Shown here: piece by piece, positions 36,148-47,153 of the stretch | How positions within the stretch are numbered: the stretch's first letter is position 1 | How the letters are laid out: each line of letters opens with the position of its first letter | Assembly: GCA_010645155.1 (NCBI GenBank) | Contig: CM021320.1 | Coordinates: 2,366,175-2,430,174, forward strand | Length of the DNA stretch: 64,000 nt | Origin: Tigriopus japonicus | Taxonomy: Eukaryota > Arthropoda > Copepoda > Harpacticoida > Harpacticidae | Reading direction: 5' to 3' | Notes under the pieces: model-generated | The model's database searches: none | What the model was told of the DNA's origin: nothing | Seen by the model: only the letters and a program-made list of their open reading frames with translations | Translations under genes and position numbers: made by a program

Positions 36148-39100
36148 AACTCATTCCGCTCAGCCCAAATCTGCTCATGCATCTTTTTGGAGGAGAAATG
36201 TCTTCTGGTTGACCCGACCTCTATCCAACCAACCAACCACACAATAGCACAGCCCGGTAGAATTCTTGGGGGGCCACGGCATAAACCTGTATTTGCGTGT
36301 ATGAGAATGGTGTCGTGTACCTGGTCTCGATGACTGGCTGGCTGTGAATGGCTTGGGCACCTCTCGGAGAAAGTTTGACCTGTTCGCTCATTCGGTGGGT
36401 CTGTTCTACGTAGAGGACAAAGATCCCAATCCCTTATTCGGCAGACATTGTTTGGGCCTTGGGTTGGCAAAGTCTGGCTACTACTCGTACCCCATGTACG
36501 AACGTGCTACTGGGGTAACTGCATGGTGGGGAAAATGTGCGACAACCAACGTTCCTCCAATGTCTCCAACTGCAAAGGTGCTATGCTTGAAGCTATTCAT
36601 GCGTGCGCAATGCATACCATGTGTATTTATGTGATAGTGTCGTTGGTTCGCTCGTTGCTTGGGGTGTACATGGATACAAACGGGCTTTTGCTTGACACTG
36701 TAGCTCTTTTCTTTGAGCCCGCTATTTTCTGGCATAGAGGGGGTAACGTCGTCGTGAGTGGGAAATCGGATGAAGATTATTGCGGTAGTGGTGGCGCTGG
36801 TCGAAGAGGTAATGTTGTCAGCCTTAGGAGATCCCTTGATCGGTTCATCCTGTACATAGCCATACAATCAATGTCTGTCTTACACTTCAAAGCCATGCCC
36901 CTGATTCAATGTACACGGTTGATGGATTTGGGTGGCTCAGGCAATATCGCGTATGGTTGCTTTGCTGGGACGAAAGTATATTATGATTTTCATGCTCCAT
37001 AATCACCATAGAGAGGGACCTCCTATTAATCTGTTGTATCTATCTCTCTGTCTATCTATCTATCCATCCATCTATCCGTGATATCCATCAGTATCCCGGG
37101 AGGAAAAAATTGGGTGGAAGCCAAAGTGCACACATAGTAAACACACTCACACACGTACACCACACGCCAATCTCGACAGAATTCGGTAGTGGAGTCAAAT
37201 TGACTGCCGATGATGAGCAATGAGATTCTTCTTTGCCCGCACCATCACACTCTTGTCACGTCATGACGAGCACAAAACTAATTCATTTCAAAGATAGCAT
37301 CACTTTCTTAACCATCCGAGAAGGAGCGAAAAACAAACATCACTCCAGTTGAGAAAACCAAGATCACAAGGACTTCACAACGAAACAAGTAGTTTACAAT
37401 GGACCAAAAATGTCCATTCAACGATTAAATGTTTCATTCATGCTCTAGATTGCTTCATAAAACCATGTCCTTGAGGATATAAAAGCCGTAAAACTCACCG
37501 CTACCATAATTCATGGTGCATACCAAAAGCCTACCTCGGTAAAACTTACATTCGGCGTGAAATGCGTAGGATTTCTGAGCACCACCTTCAACTCCTTCAG
37601 CTCCAACCTTTTCCTCGCGTCACTTAACGCAAAGGCACCTTGAGCAAATGGCACATACATATTTGCATGGTAAACATGTAGATTGCAATTGAAAGAAGAA
37701 ATCCCGTTTTGGAGCCAATCCAAACATGTATCCACTTACCAGAATGCACCACTCACTAAAGGGAGGAGTTCTCGTCATCCCTAATTTTACAGCCCCATTC
37801 TTGAGTGATGCCACAACGAACTTGCTTGGACAACCAAGAACTTTTCACTACTTTTCCCCGTCGGCCTTGAAATCATGCAAGATATCTTAGGAAACCCCAA
37901 CTCTTACCATAGTTAAGATAAAGGCATATTTCCAGTCTGTTTTCTCTCAGAGTGGCAGGCTAATGTCTTTGACATGGTAATTATGGCAATTAAAATGACC
38001 TGTGAATTCGAGTTAAAAGGCTTCCAAATGAAATTTCAAATCAAGTCATTGATGCATGCATTCGGATCGAGACCTCGAGATGGCAAAGATGGGTCATGAT
38101 GATGATGATGTGAGTGGGTACTGAGGGCTCTGCCGACCTCTTTAGATTCAAGGATAATGTTTCCCATGATGAGCATGGGCCAATTTCATAATCACGCCTT
38201 ACCATTTTCACCTATTTTTTTGACGAAAGATGAATCTCATTTGCAATTAGAAAACTAAATTGCCTTCATTGCCCAATCTAGGTGCATAAATTTTTTTATT
38301 CTCAAGGTAACATCATGAAAGGGTGGGTGAATACGAACTCTAACTTAAATTAGAGTGAACAAGTGGGATACGGCACGATACCCATTATTATTACGAAGCC
38401 GAGATTGCTTGCTTCCAACCAATTTCGACCCATTGAACCATGCTTGAACCTGACTAACTGACTGTCTTGGCCTCGCCTTCTTTCTTGCCTGATGGAGACG
38501 ATCAAGCTCAGATCCTTGTTTTTCAGTTCGTCCTTGCTCTCACCGACCGATCTGGATCTAAGATCAGTAGATTGGGTTCACACTTTCATTGCCACACCAC
38601 CCCCGAGCATGTCTTTATTCGTATCAAGACACTGACTGCTGCTTGGTAGTCTGCTCCTCACTTTTGGCCATGCTTTTATTCTTGTGAAACGAGACCTCTT
38701 TTATTCGGATGCTTTAACATGAATGCAGTCCACGCCTATCGAAAAGCTACCTATTCAAGACTCGTCCCAAGCCATTAGAGCTCAACCCTTCAATGAAAAG
38801 AGCTCTCGTATTGCTCTGGGCAGACTTTCAAATAGCGAACTCCATATAACATTACAACTCACAAGACGTCATATGCGAATGCGCGAAATAAGCATGACTT
38901 TGGAGAAAGAGAGGGAATTTCCTTTTGGACCCCATATCAACGCATCATCTCCTTTGCGGATCCTAGAACCTAAATGGCCATAAGATGTTTTGTATTGAGT
39001 TCATGGATTCTTTTAGAATAAACGTCATGCACTTGTTTGATGCCATGTTTCTTTTGAACACTAATCGTAACTTAAATCCAATCGACCCCCACCAGGAGTG

Positions 39101-40640
39101 TTCAAGTGGGAAAACTAAAATACGTAGTCATTACAGTTACTTTGTGGAGGACTTGCTTTTGATATTAATTGCAAATTAGGCTTATTGAGAGGGTAATTTT
39201 GTTTTCTTTTCAATCGAAACAAGATTTCAAGACAATACCCAAGAATAAACAAGATTTTCGGAGAGGATATTTTATAACTATTTAGAGTACACTATGGTGT
39301 GTGTTCAGACAAAATTACAAACAATTTTTTTACAGATGCATACTTAAATCTACGATTTCTTGAAGGACTATGTTCAAAATACACAAAAACCAAAACTTGA
39401 AACATCAACAGAATTTTTCAAAACTTATAAGTATTACCCAACTTCAAGTGTCTTAGACATTGCAAAAGATTTTTTATCGCTCAATATATTTAAGTGCTCT
39501 TTAAGTGAGATTTTACATTATTTTGAGCCATTTTGACTTAAACTTCAAAACTCATAAAACTTATTTTTTTAGCGACATTGAAAAGCTATATGAAATCGTT
39601 GGGCATTTGTTTTTTGATGTAAGTAGCGTTTTTCGGCTTTTTGGGGGTCAAAAATGGTCAAAGTGAAATAACTCGGTTGTTGATGAATGTACTTTTATTT
39701 AATTTGAATTCAACAAGTAACGAAATGGTCTGTAAATATGGGTTAAATAGTTTATCAAAAAGTGCTGTAAATAATTGGTTTTTAGGTTTATAATTTTTTC
39801 CCTGGACCTAAACTTGTATAATACAAGAAAAGTAAAGTTGTTCCCCATTAAATTTTGGATTTAAAATTTGCCAAGATATCTTTGGGTATTTCAATCTAAA
39901 CCTAAAAAGACATTCAAAACACCGCTCTTTTTTCGACATTTATTTCCTCTTTCAACCTTTTTGGGCAACTTTGGTACTTTTGGGTACATTTTTCTGCAAC
40001 TTTTGTTGGTAACCAAAAGGGTAAATTTATTTGCACTTTCTGCCCGTCCCCAGTAATGAGACTTTCGAAGCAAAGATCAAGAGGCTAAGAAGGGCTATCC
40101 TTAATGGTAAGCTTTGCAATGGTGGTCACAAAAATATGTTTTACGGAGGACTGACACCCATGATCAAGGAGGGGCCAATCAGCGATTAAGACGAGCGAAA
40201 CATCCATCCATTTTCCATTCTGGGCAATCAAAGAGTGGGGATTTGTCTCGGTTTATTGTTAAGCGACGTTTCGGTCTAATTTCAATTTGTGCTGGGACAC
40301 TTTTGTCCTGTAAGAACAAATTTTGCTCCAAAAGTTAGTTGCATTCTTAAGAGAATCAAGAACGGCAATGGAAGGGTACAAACTCATTTCAAGAGTGAAG
40401 AGAAAAAACGGTCTCTGAATTGTCAGTTTTGACTGCATCTGGAAAACAAGGCGTTTGATCATTTGATCAGTACTCAAGAGAAAGAGTCATTTAGGCTTGA
40501 GGGCTGAAAAACAGTTGAAGGAACGAGAGGTTCCTTAGTATTTCTTTTTTTGTTTTTTTCCACTTACATTTCACCTTCTTTTGGCTGATTGATTATCCTG
40601 TCTTAAATCGTCTATGTTTGAAAAAGTATAGAACTATATG
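36148..40640. other. Intergenic, no gene recognised
   Basis: It contains a TCTA/ATCC-rich tract near 37037-37077 and a TATAAAAG box at 37476-37483 without a convincing gene after it. A very AT-rich segment at 39190-40060 is followed by a segment (about 40057-40480) whose composition suggests an old decayed repeat. The long open frame at 36448-37002 starts at TTG and has no recognisable domain. Confidence 0.45.
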
Positions 40641-40648
40641 GTTTTGAC

Positions 40649-40898
40649 TAGAGCTCTATATTAGAAAGAGTACAATCATATCCAACGCCATCTAGTTGAT
40701 TTGGCTCGCAACTGCTCGCCGTTCCCAAAACAATGCACAAGTACCCTCTAAGCTGAACAACTTTTCCAAAATATGAGAACAAGGTTACAACTTTTGAGAA
40801 AGTAAAGGGCCTAGAACCTTAATGAAGGGGTCCAAAATGACCTATTAGTGTGTTTCAAATGATTCAAAGCTGAATTACTTGTAAAATTAAGTTTAAAA
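40649..40898 (+). repeat. Left terminal inverted repeat of the hAT element
   Basis: Pairs with 41889-42139. Shared blocks include TACAATCATATCCAACGCCA, GCAACTGCTCGCCGTTCCC and GGGGTCCAAAATGA. Confidence 0.88.
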
Positions 40899-41888
40899 CC
40901 GAAAAGACCAAGAGAAAAATGAATATCTCACCCCTCACTCCGATCAATGCTTTTCAGAGAAAACGTTCGCAATCAGGGCTCCTACCATAAAAATGTGTCA
41001 GATAGAATATTGATAGAGAGGAGAATGTTGAGTTTTCCTTTCTTCACCTTTCAACCCTGAAATTTTGAGTCAAGTCCTCCTTGTTTGTTCACTGGGCTCA
41101 GTGTGGAGAGCGAGAGCGAGAGAGAGCGAGCAAGAGAGAGAAAGAAAGCTGGCCCGGCCCAGCAATCCTATCAGTTCCCTTCTTAACAAGTGCCAGTGGG
41201 CAAGCTGGGCAAGCCATCTGAAGCTAGCAAGCATTTGACTGGACTCCCCTGCTGGCCACCACCAGCTACTCCTGTGATCTTGCATATCAATAGAGAATGT
41301 GAACTAAATATATCGGTGTTACAATTTCCCCCCATAAGTGGAGACAAACAAAAGGGAGGTAAAAGCTCAAAGTCAATCACATATTGGTCACATATTGATA
41401 CTCATTTTACAATTGTCATCTTAAGTATGCAAAAGTATATCATCCTAACCAGAACATTAGCTTTAAGTAAAGTCACTTGACGTAACTCTCTTTAGAGATT
41501 TATACGCATATATTTCTTGACTAGGTTTAAAAAACCCCCCCACCGAGCACTTGCTTATCTTCTCATTTTGGCTACCCTACTGTTCCTCTCCACTTCGGCC
41601 TAGCTGACCAGCACAGATATGAGGAGAAAAGGGCTAGATTTCACTAGATTTGGAATTGTTCACAACCTCTATGGGTAGGTGGGCAAGTTCAAATTGCAGT
41701 CAGGGGTCAAGTCAAGAGAGGAAAAAAAATCCCTGTGCTCTTTCTCAGCAATAACCATGACAGCCAAGCACAAGAGGAAAGAGAATTCAGCAGCCCTGCA
41801 ATTTCATTTCCAATCACATTGTTGCCATCACTACTTGCATCAATATGTCCAAGGGGATAGATTTTCATTCTCTTAATGTCTTTTAAAA

Positions 41889-42139
41889 TTTTTAAACCTA
41901 ATTTTACAAGTAATGCAATCTTAACTCATTTGAAACACACTAACAGTTCATTTTGGACCCCTTCATAAGGATTCTAGGCCCCTTAGTTTCTCAAAAATTG
42001 CTGTCTTGGTCTCATATTTTGGAAAATTTGTTCAGCTTAGAGGGTACTTGTGCATCCTTTTGGGAACGGCGAGCAGTTGCGAGCAGAATGAACTAGATGG
42101 CGTTGGATATGATTGTACTCTTTCTAATATAGAGCTCTA
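41889..42139 (-). repeat. Right terminal inverted repeat of the hAT element
   Basis: Reverse complement of the left arm. Differences are scattered substitutions and a few indels, indicating that the insertion is not very recent or that the arms diverged before insertion. Confidence 0.88.
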
Positions 42140-42147
42140 GTTTTGAC

Positions 42148-43022
42148 TAGAGGATTATTAGTTGTAAACTCACTGCAACTGCAGTTGAAGTGCGATGCAT
42201 CAGTAGTCCGAATTTTTTAACCAAATGACGATCTCACAATAAATTTGAGCTTCTTGACTTAACGATTCCTGGTCTCTCGAGAGGGGCTCTTTATTTTTTA
42301 ACAAAAAACAATCTGACAATGATTTTTTGATTTTCATGGAGACAAATATCAACATTGTACATCCGACGTCCAACAGGAGGGGCTCGTTCGTCCCACGGGA
42401 TTTTTTGCGCAATTTTTGGTTTAGATTTTAGGTTTTGGTTAAATTACTGTTAAGTTGTTTAAAAAACAATAACGGACAATTCACAAGAAATTTCGAAAAA
42501 GTGCCTGAAAATCTTGCCTTAATTTTTTGGTACTGAGGTTAAATGCACTAGTGAATTCAAATTCCCACCATGCTTGAATGAAGTGCAAATAACTTTATGG
42601 ATAGCAAATAATTGTATAAAAATTTCAAAATTTCAAGTTTTGATGAGAATGCGATAGATTGGCCCTGAAAGAAATAAAGACGGGATATCAACTTTGAGTT
42701 TCGCGCATTCTGCAGAACTCACATAGTTTGATCGGGGGTCGTGATGAAGATCTGGAATGTTACAGTACCACGGCTGGGCCAATGGTTTTAAGGATTACTT
42801 GTTTTAAAGTGTTCTGTATTTTGCCTCCAGATATCCCCATTCCTGTCCTTCGCAGTCCTTTTGTTTCTTCCGCTCACTCCCTCACTCACTCAACTCCCCC
42901 GTTCAAATTTATTTTGCATCTATCCGCCAACCTCGATTTCGCGCCACAACAAACACACAAACCAACCTACCTTCTGTGGTCTGGGTCTTCTCTCCGCACA
43001 GACATCCACTGGCAGTGAGGGA
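42148..43022. other. Upstream region of RFC1, promoter not resolved
   Basis: No BRCT-encoding or other conserved exon is visible. From about 42840 the sequence becomes pyrimidine-rich with CTCACTC repeats. Possible 3' splice acceptors end at 43001 and 43015, so the 43023 ATG may follow a 5' UTR or coding intron whose upstream exon I cannot find. Confidence 0.4.
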
Positions 43023-45355
43023 ATGATGCCCGGAGCCACGCGGGAAGCCCGATCCTCCCAGGCCCAGAACACCGCCCACCGTCCCGTGGTCAACACGCCC
43101 GCCAAAGACGCCAACAAACGCGATCACCAAGCCGCTCATCCCGGCGCCCACTCACCCGCCCCTAAACGCCTCAAAGTCGCGGTGAGGAAACCGATAGCCA
43201 TGCCTTTCATTCGGGCCATCGTTGATTGATTGTTTTAACCGATTCTTTGACCGGTTTCTGTTTTCTTTTCTTCAGAACCCTTCCGACGTTCTTTTCGAAG
43301 ACCCCAAGGATCCTTCGCAATTATGGGTGGACAAGTACAAGCCGGTTCATCTCAAGAACATCATCGGTCAACAAGGCGACAAGAGCAACCTGCGTAAACT
43401 CATGACTTGGTTGCAAAACTGGCCTCGATACCATTTGGGCGGAGCCAAACCCCCCGCTCGACCTCCACCTTGGAATGCCACCTCGGATAATGGCGCTTGG
43501 GCCAAGATGGCCTTGTTATCGGGGCCACCGGGGGTGGGGAAAACCACCACGGCCTACTTGGTCAGTCGAGAATTGGGCTTCGATGTCATGGAGATGAACG
43601 CCTCGGATGCTCGATCCAAGAAGCTCTTGGAGCAGAACGTGTCCGTGGCCATGAGCAATACGTCATTGGCCGCGGGATCGAAAAAACGCGTAGGAATCTC
43701 TGTCTTTTTGGGAAGGTGGGACCCATGGGTTTGTAATTTTATTGGGATGTTTCGGTTTAGGTCTTGCTGATGGATGAGGTGGACGGAATGGCGGGGAATG
43801 AAGATCGAGGGGGCATAGCCGAACTCATCCAGTTGGTGAAAAAGTCCCAGATTCCCGTGATTTGCATGTGTAACGATCGAAACCATCAGAAGATTCGGAG
43901 CTTGGCCAATTATTGCTTTGATTTGCGGTTTCAACGGCCTCGAGTGGAACAGATCAAAGTAGCCTCCTTCGGAATGACGTGACGCTAGGTCGAGGTCTCA
44001 TGTTATTTTTGACGTTTTTAGGGAGCCATGATGTCCATCATTTTTAAAGAAAAAATAAATATCACCCCCGATGCCTTGACCGAAGTAATATCCGGGTGTA
44101 ATCAAGATGTGCGACAAGTCCTTCACCATTTGTCTCTCATCAAAGCTCGAGAAAATTCGGTTAAGATGACGGGAGCCGAGGCTAAACGTGAAGCCGACCG
44201 GTCCAAGAAGACCTCAATCAAAGTGGTAAGCCCACTGGCCACTCTCTCATGTCCGCTCAACTTAAAGAATATCTTCCGTATTCAACGATTTTAGGGTCCA
44301 TTTGATGTGGTGCGAAAAGTGTTCAGTGCCAAAGAGCAGGAAGGCATGTCTCTTATGGATAAATCGGATTTGTTTTTCCAAGATTATAGCTTGGGTCCCT
44401 TGTTCACGCAAGAAAACTATCTACTCCAAGTTCCCAAAGCAGCTAAAGGGTAAATAGACATTCCAATGTTATTTGATACTTGTGACATTGTCGCAATTTT
44501 CAGTGATCCCAAGGCCACCATGGACCTTGTTAGCAAGGCTGCAGATTCCTTCTGTGATGGCGACTTAGCGAGTGGCGCAATTCGATCGCGAAACGCTTGG
44601 AACTTGTTACCTGTTCAAGCAATGTTCTCGAGCGTGATCCCGGGGGAATACATGTCCGGCTACATGTCCGGACAACCCCAATTTCCAACATGGTTTGGAA
44701 AATATTCCAAACAGAACAAATTTGATCGGATTTTGCAAGAGCTTCAGATGCACACAAGACTGAGGTAATATTTGCCATGGCAATTTGGGGTTTGGGCGAC
44801 AAGTAGAAGTAAGTTTATTTGAATTTCAGTGCGGGAGTGACAAAAGAAGCTATGAATATGGAGTTCTCCCAGTTTCTGAGGGGAGCCATTGTTAACCCGA
44901 TGCTACTCAAAGGTTCTGAAGGGATCCCAGAATCGGTGGAAGTGATGAAGAAATACTCCCTTCTTAGAGAAGATTTGGATAACATTCTGGAAATTGGTCA
45001 ATGGCCGAATCAAGACAACCCGATGAAGTACGTCGATTCCAAGACAAAGGCGGCTTTTACCCGAGCTTACAACAAAGAGATTGTCTTACCCTATTCGAGT
45101 GCCATTGGATCCCTAAAGAAAGGCAAATCGGCAGTTTCTTCCTCGGAAATTAATTCAGAGGCCTTGCTGGAAGAAGAGGAAGAAAGCGACGATGAGGATG
45201 AAGACGATATCTCGAAAGATGCCATGATCAAAGCCAAACCGAAGAAGGCGACCAAGGGGAAATCGGAAAGCGGGGCTAGTGCATCGACCTCACGTGGAGG
45301 TAAAGCCACGTCTAGTCGAGGCAAAGGAGGGGCACGTGGAAGGGGCAAAAAATGA
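43023..45355 (+). CDS. RFC1: Replication factor C large subunit (clamp loader), N-terminally short
   Basis: RFC1 is the large AAA+ subunit of the complex that loads PCNA onto primer-template junctions. Seven exons: 43023-43181, 43276-43689, 43761-43958, 44022-44225, 44295-44449, 44504-44764 and 44830-45355. All phases fit, giving 638 residues, and most introns are 54-94 nt. Exon 2 begins the conserved part (LWVDKYKPVHLKNIIGQQGD). Walker A is GPPGVGKT (136-143) and Walker B is VLLMDEVDGM (192-201). NEDRGG, CNDRNHQKIRSL, FDLRFQRPRVEQIKGAMMSI and the RFC1-specific C-terminal domain (DKSDLFF, NYLLQVPKAA, IRSRNAWNLLP) follow. The tail is acidic and then basic and Gly-rich, ending GRGKK. Vertebrate RFC1 has over 1,100 residues with a BRCT domain before the AAA+ module. 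Here only about 53 unconserved residues precede it, so either upstream exons lie outside my model or the protein is truly short. Confidence 0.93.
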
Positions 45356-45387
45356 AATTCTAACCTTTTATGTTTTGATCTAAGTCC

Positions 45388-45393
45388 AATAAA
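45388..45393 (+). terminator. Poly(A) signal of RFC1
   Basis: AATAAA lies 33 nt after the stop codon. Confidence 0.7.
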
Positions 45394-45721
45394 GACTAGA
45401 ATTTAAGTCCATTAGATCTTTTTTGGAGATTTTGAGCAACAAAAAGGCATGATTTTTATTGCTTGACATTTCCTCAAAATTTTAAGGCCGAATGGCTTTT
45501 GTTGTCACCAAATTTGATCAAACATTAAAACTTCGGCTAAAGTTGTGACTGAAGTCTTTTTTTTGAACTTTTGTTGACTAACCTGAAAACCTTGATGAAA
45601 AAATGATGCTCTTCTCTCAGAACGTATTCAAAAGGAAAGAATTAAACTTCAGCATTCCAAACAACCTCACATATGCCTCACCTATTCATATATCTCCTAA
45701 ACCTCATATATTCACATAATA

Positions 45722-46069
45722 TCCGAACGCCTCTCTAAGTTCGGAATCGAGTCCCTGGAACGCCGTAGGGAGAAGAGTGAGTTGTTGTGGACCTTCAAAC
45801 TTCTCAGGGGCTTTGTGACCGTGGAAGTTGGACAAAAAAATGACGCGCCCTTTTATTACTTGAGGGACAAAATTCATCGAGAAACGAGAGCATCATTAGC
45901 CGAACACCTCTGGACTCCCCATGCTCGTTCCATCGGCAGAAAGTCTTTTTTAATTAGAGTGATCGCGGGTTGGAATGCCCTCCCTTTACTCGTGCGTTGG
46001 GAGACTTCGTTCCGTTCTTTTAAACGGCAGCTTAGCTTTTTCTACAACAATTTGCCAAATATTTCATAA
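45722..46069 (+). pseudogene. C-terminal tail of a LINE reverse transcriptase
   Basis: The open frame reads LSKFGIESLERRREKSELL, then WTFKLLRGFV and, near the end, AGWNALPLLVRWETSFRSFKRQL. This is the conserved C-terminal module of CR1/Jockey-like RT proteins; the 5' element has the equivalent ELSYWERLQKLGLYSTQRR ... FNLLPISLRR. No RT catalytic part precedes it, so it is a 5'-truncated insertion. It lies between RFC1 and the MITE at 46182. Confidence 0.75.
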
Positions 46070-46181
46070 GCCTTGACTTATTCACCCAATCTTTTTCCAT
46101 CCTACCTTTACTCCCTTATCAACCACTTTGTGGTGTTGGAGTGGTTTTAACAATAAACAATATGCAAAATACCATTAGAGG

Positions 46182-46468
46182 TAGTGATGAACCGAAATCG
46201 CTTTTGGCCGAAATTACGGTCGAAATTTCGGTTTCGGTTAAGCCTACCGAAACCGAAATCAGACATGCACTATAAAGGATGGAGTTTGAATACAAAATCG
46301 AAAAAAAAATTGTCCAAAACCTCTGAAATTCAAGTTTACCGATTTTTCAATATGTGACTACCCAACATCGAACACATGAGCAATTAAGTTTTTAAAGTGG
46401 ATTTCGGTTAAGCCCTCTTTCGGCCGAAACTTTCAGTTTCGGTTATGAGCCCTTTCGGTCCATCACTA
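46182..46468. mobile_element. hAT-type MITE
   Basis: A 287-bp element with inverted ends TAGTGATGAACCGAAA and, reverse-complemented from the right, TAGTGATGGACCGAAA (one mismatch). Flanking 8-mers ATTAGAGG (46174-46181) and TTTAGAGG (46469-46476) match at seven positions, fitting an 8-bp target duplication. The ends fit YARNG. The interior repeats CCGAAA/TTTCGG in both orientations. Nothing is coded. Confidence 0.8.
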
Positions 46469-46734
46469 TTTAGAGGCTTGCTGAATTTGATTTTCTGTTC
46501 GAGTCAGGCAGTATTTGGCATGATTGAGGGATCCAAGAAATTACCTCTTGTGTTAAAAACAAATTTAAAAGTCGGCCAAGAATTTGCACGATCCCGTGAG
46601 ATAGTGTTCTATCGAAAAGTTAACCGTTAGATATTGTGTATTAAAAAGTGCAAGTATTTCGTCCAGGTATTTCCATGGCCTTTAATCATGCACTACAAAG
46701 ATAGTAAGGGAAAATATTCGTTAACAACAATTTT

Positions 46735-47120
46735 TTATTTGAGAAGTTGAGTGAGGACAGAGCGTTTGGCAGCGTCTACTACGTGGTGAGATTTTCGGGA
46801 TTTGGTTCCCGCACTTTTTTCTTCATCGAGCAACCTCTCGCAATAACAAAGCGTGCGTAACAGGCCAAACAGCAACAACAACACATGACCCAACTTACAT
46901 AACTGGATTGTTTCCTTAAGAGCTAGTATCGTTCTTTTTAAATCAAATTTTAACTGGATTGAGTTTGACGTGATGCGCAAGATTATCACGAGAAGAAACG
47001 TGCCCTGGATCAATCCCGGGATCAACTCGCCTCCGTAATTTTTGAATTTACATATTTTTTTTGTGCCAAATCCTCCGAACGATACCTCCACCTTGCCAAA
47101 CGATTGACATCAAAATTCAT
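46735..47120 (-). CDS. Possible small hydrophobic protein, head-to-head with DDB2
   Basis: Candidate gene of about 112 codons. A minus-strand ATG at 47120 opens a frame (MNFDVNRLARWRYRSEDLA) up to a weak donor (TAT|GTAAAT) at about 47052-47051. A 47-nt intron ending TGATCCAG would join it in phase to a long open stretch (GTFLLVIILRI ... GHVLLLLFGLLRTL ... VLTQLLK) that stops at 46735. Without splicing, the second stretch stays open upstream to a GTG only. Two hydrophobic segments suggest a membrane protein. The stop codon lies inside AAATAAA, which could serve as the poly(A) signal. The start is only 33 nt from the DDB2 ATG on the other strand, which is very tight for two promoters. I do not recognise the sequence, and it may be chance. 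Confidence 0.28.
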
Positions 47121-47153
47121 TGATTTTCTCTTCCAACTTTACTGAGACCCAGA

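Larger units (their letters stand above)
40649..42139. mobile_element. hAT-type non-autonomous transposon with ~250-bp inverted repeats
   Basis: A 1,491-bp element. The ends are inverted copies starting TAGAGCTCTATATTAG. The inverted repeats span about 40649-40898 and 41889-42139 with high identity by eye. It is flanked by a perfect 8-bp direct repeat GTTTTGAC (40641-40648 and 42140-42147). The duplication fits the hAT target consensus nTnnnnAn, and the terminus fits the hAT end consensus YARNG. The roughly 990-bp interior contains a GAGA-rich tract (about 41105-41146) and a C-run but no transposase-like frame, so it must be mobilised in trans. Long inverted repeats of this size are foldback-like and unusual for hAT MITEs. 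It lies about 0.9 kb upstream of the RFC1 start. Confidence 0.88.

Noticed and set aside
36448..37002. 184-codon open frame after the long PP1-docking gene
   Set aside because: It starts at TTG, has no recognisable domain, no consistent splice partners and an erratic Cys-rich composition. It overlaps other random frames in the 3' flank.
37476..37483. TATAAAAG box as the promoter of a new gene
   Set aside because: The following ATG opens only a nine-codon frame, and I could not find exons downstream that connect to it.
42861..43229. Longer RFC1 N-terminus using the open frame upstream of 43023
   Set aside because: The upstream part has no ATG, looks like pyrimidine-rich non-coding DNA and contains likely splice acceptors. 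It does not encode a BRCT domain.
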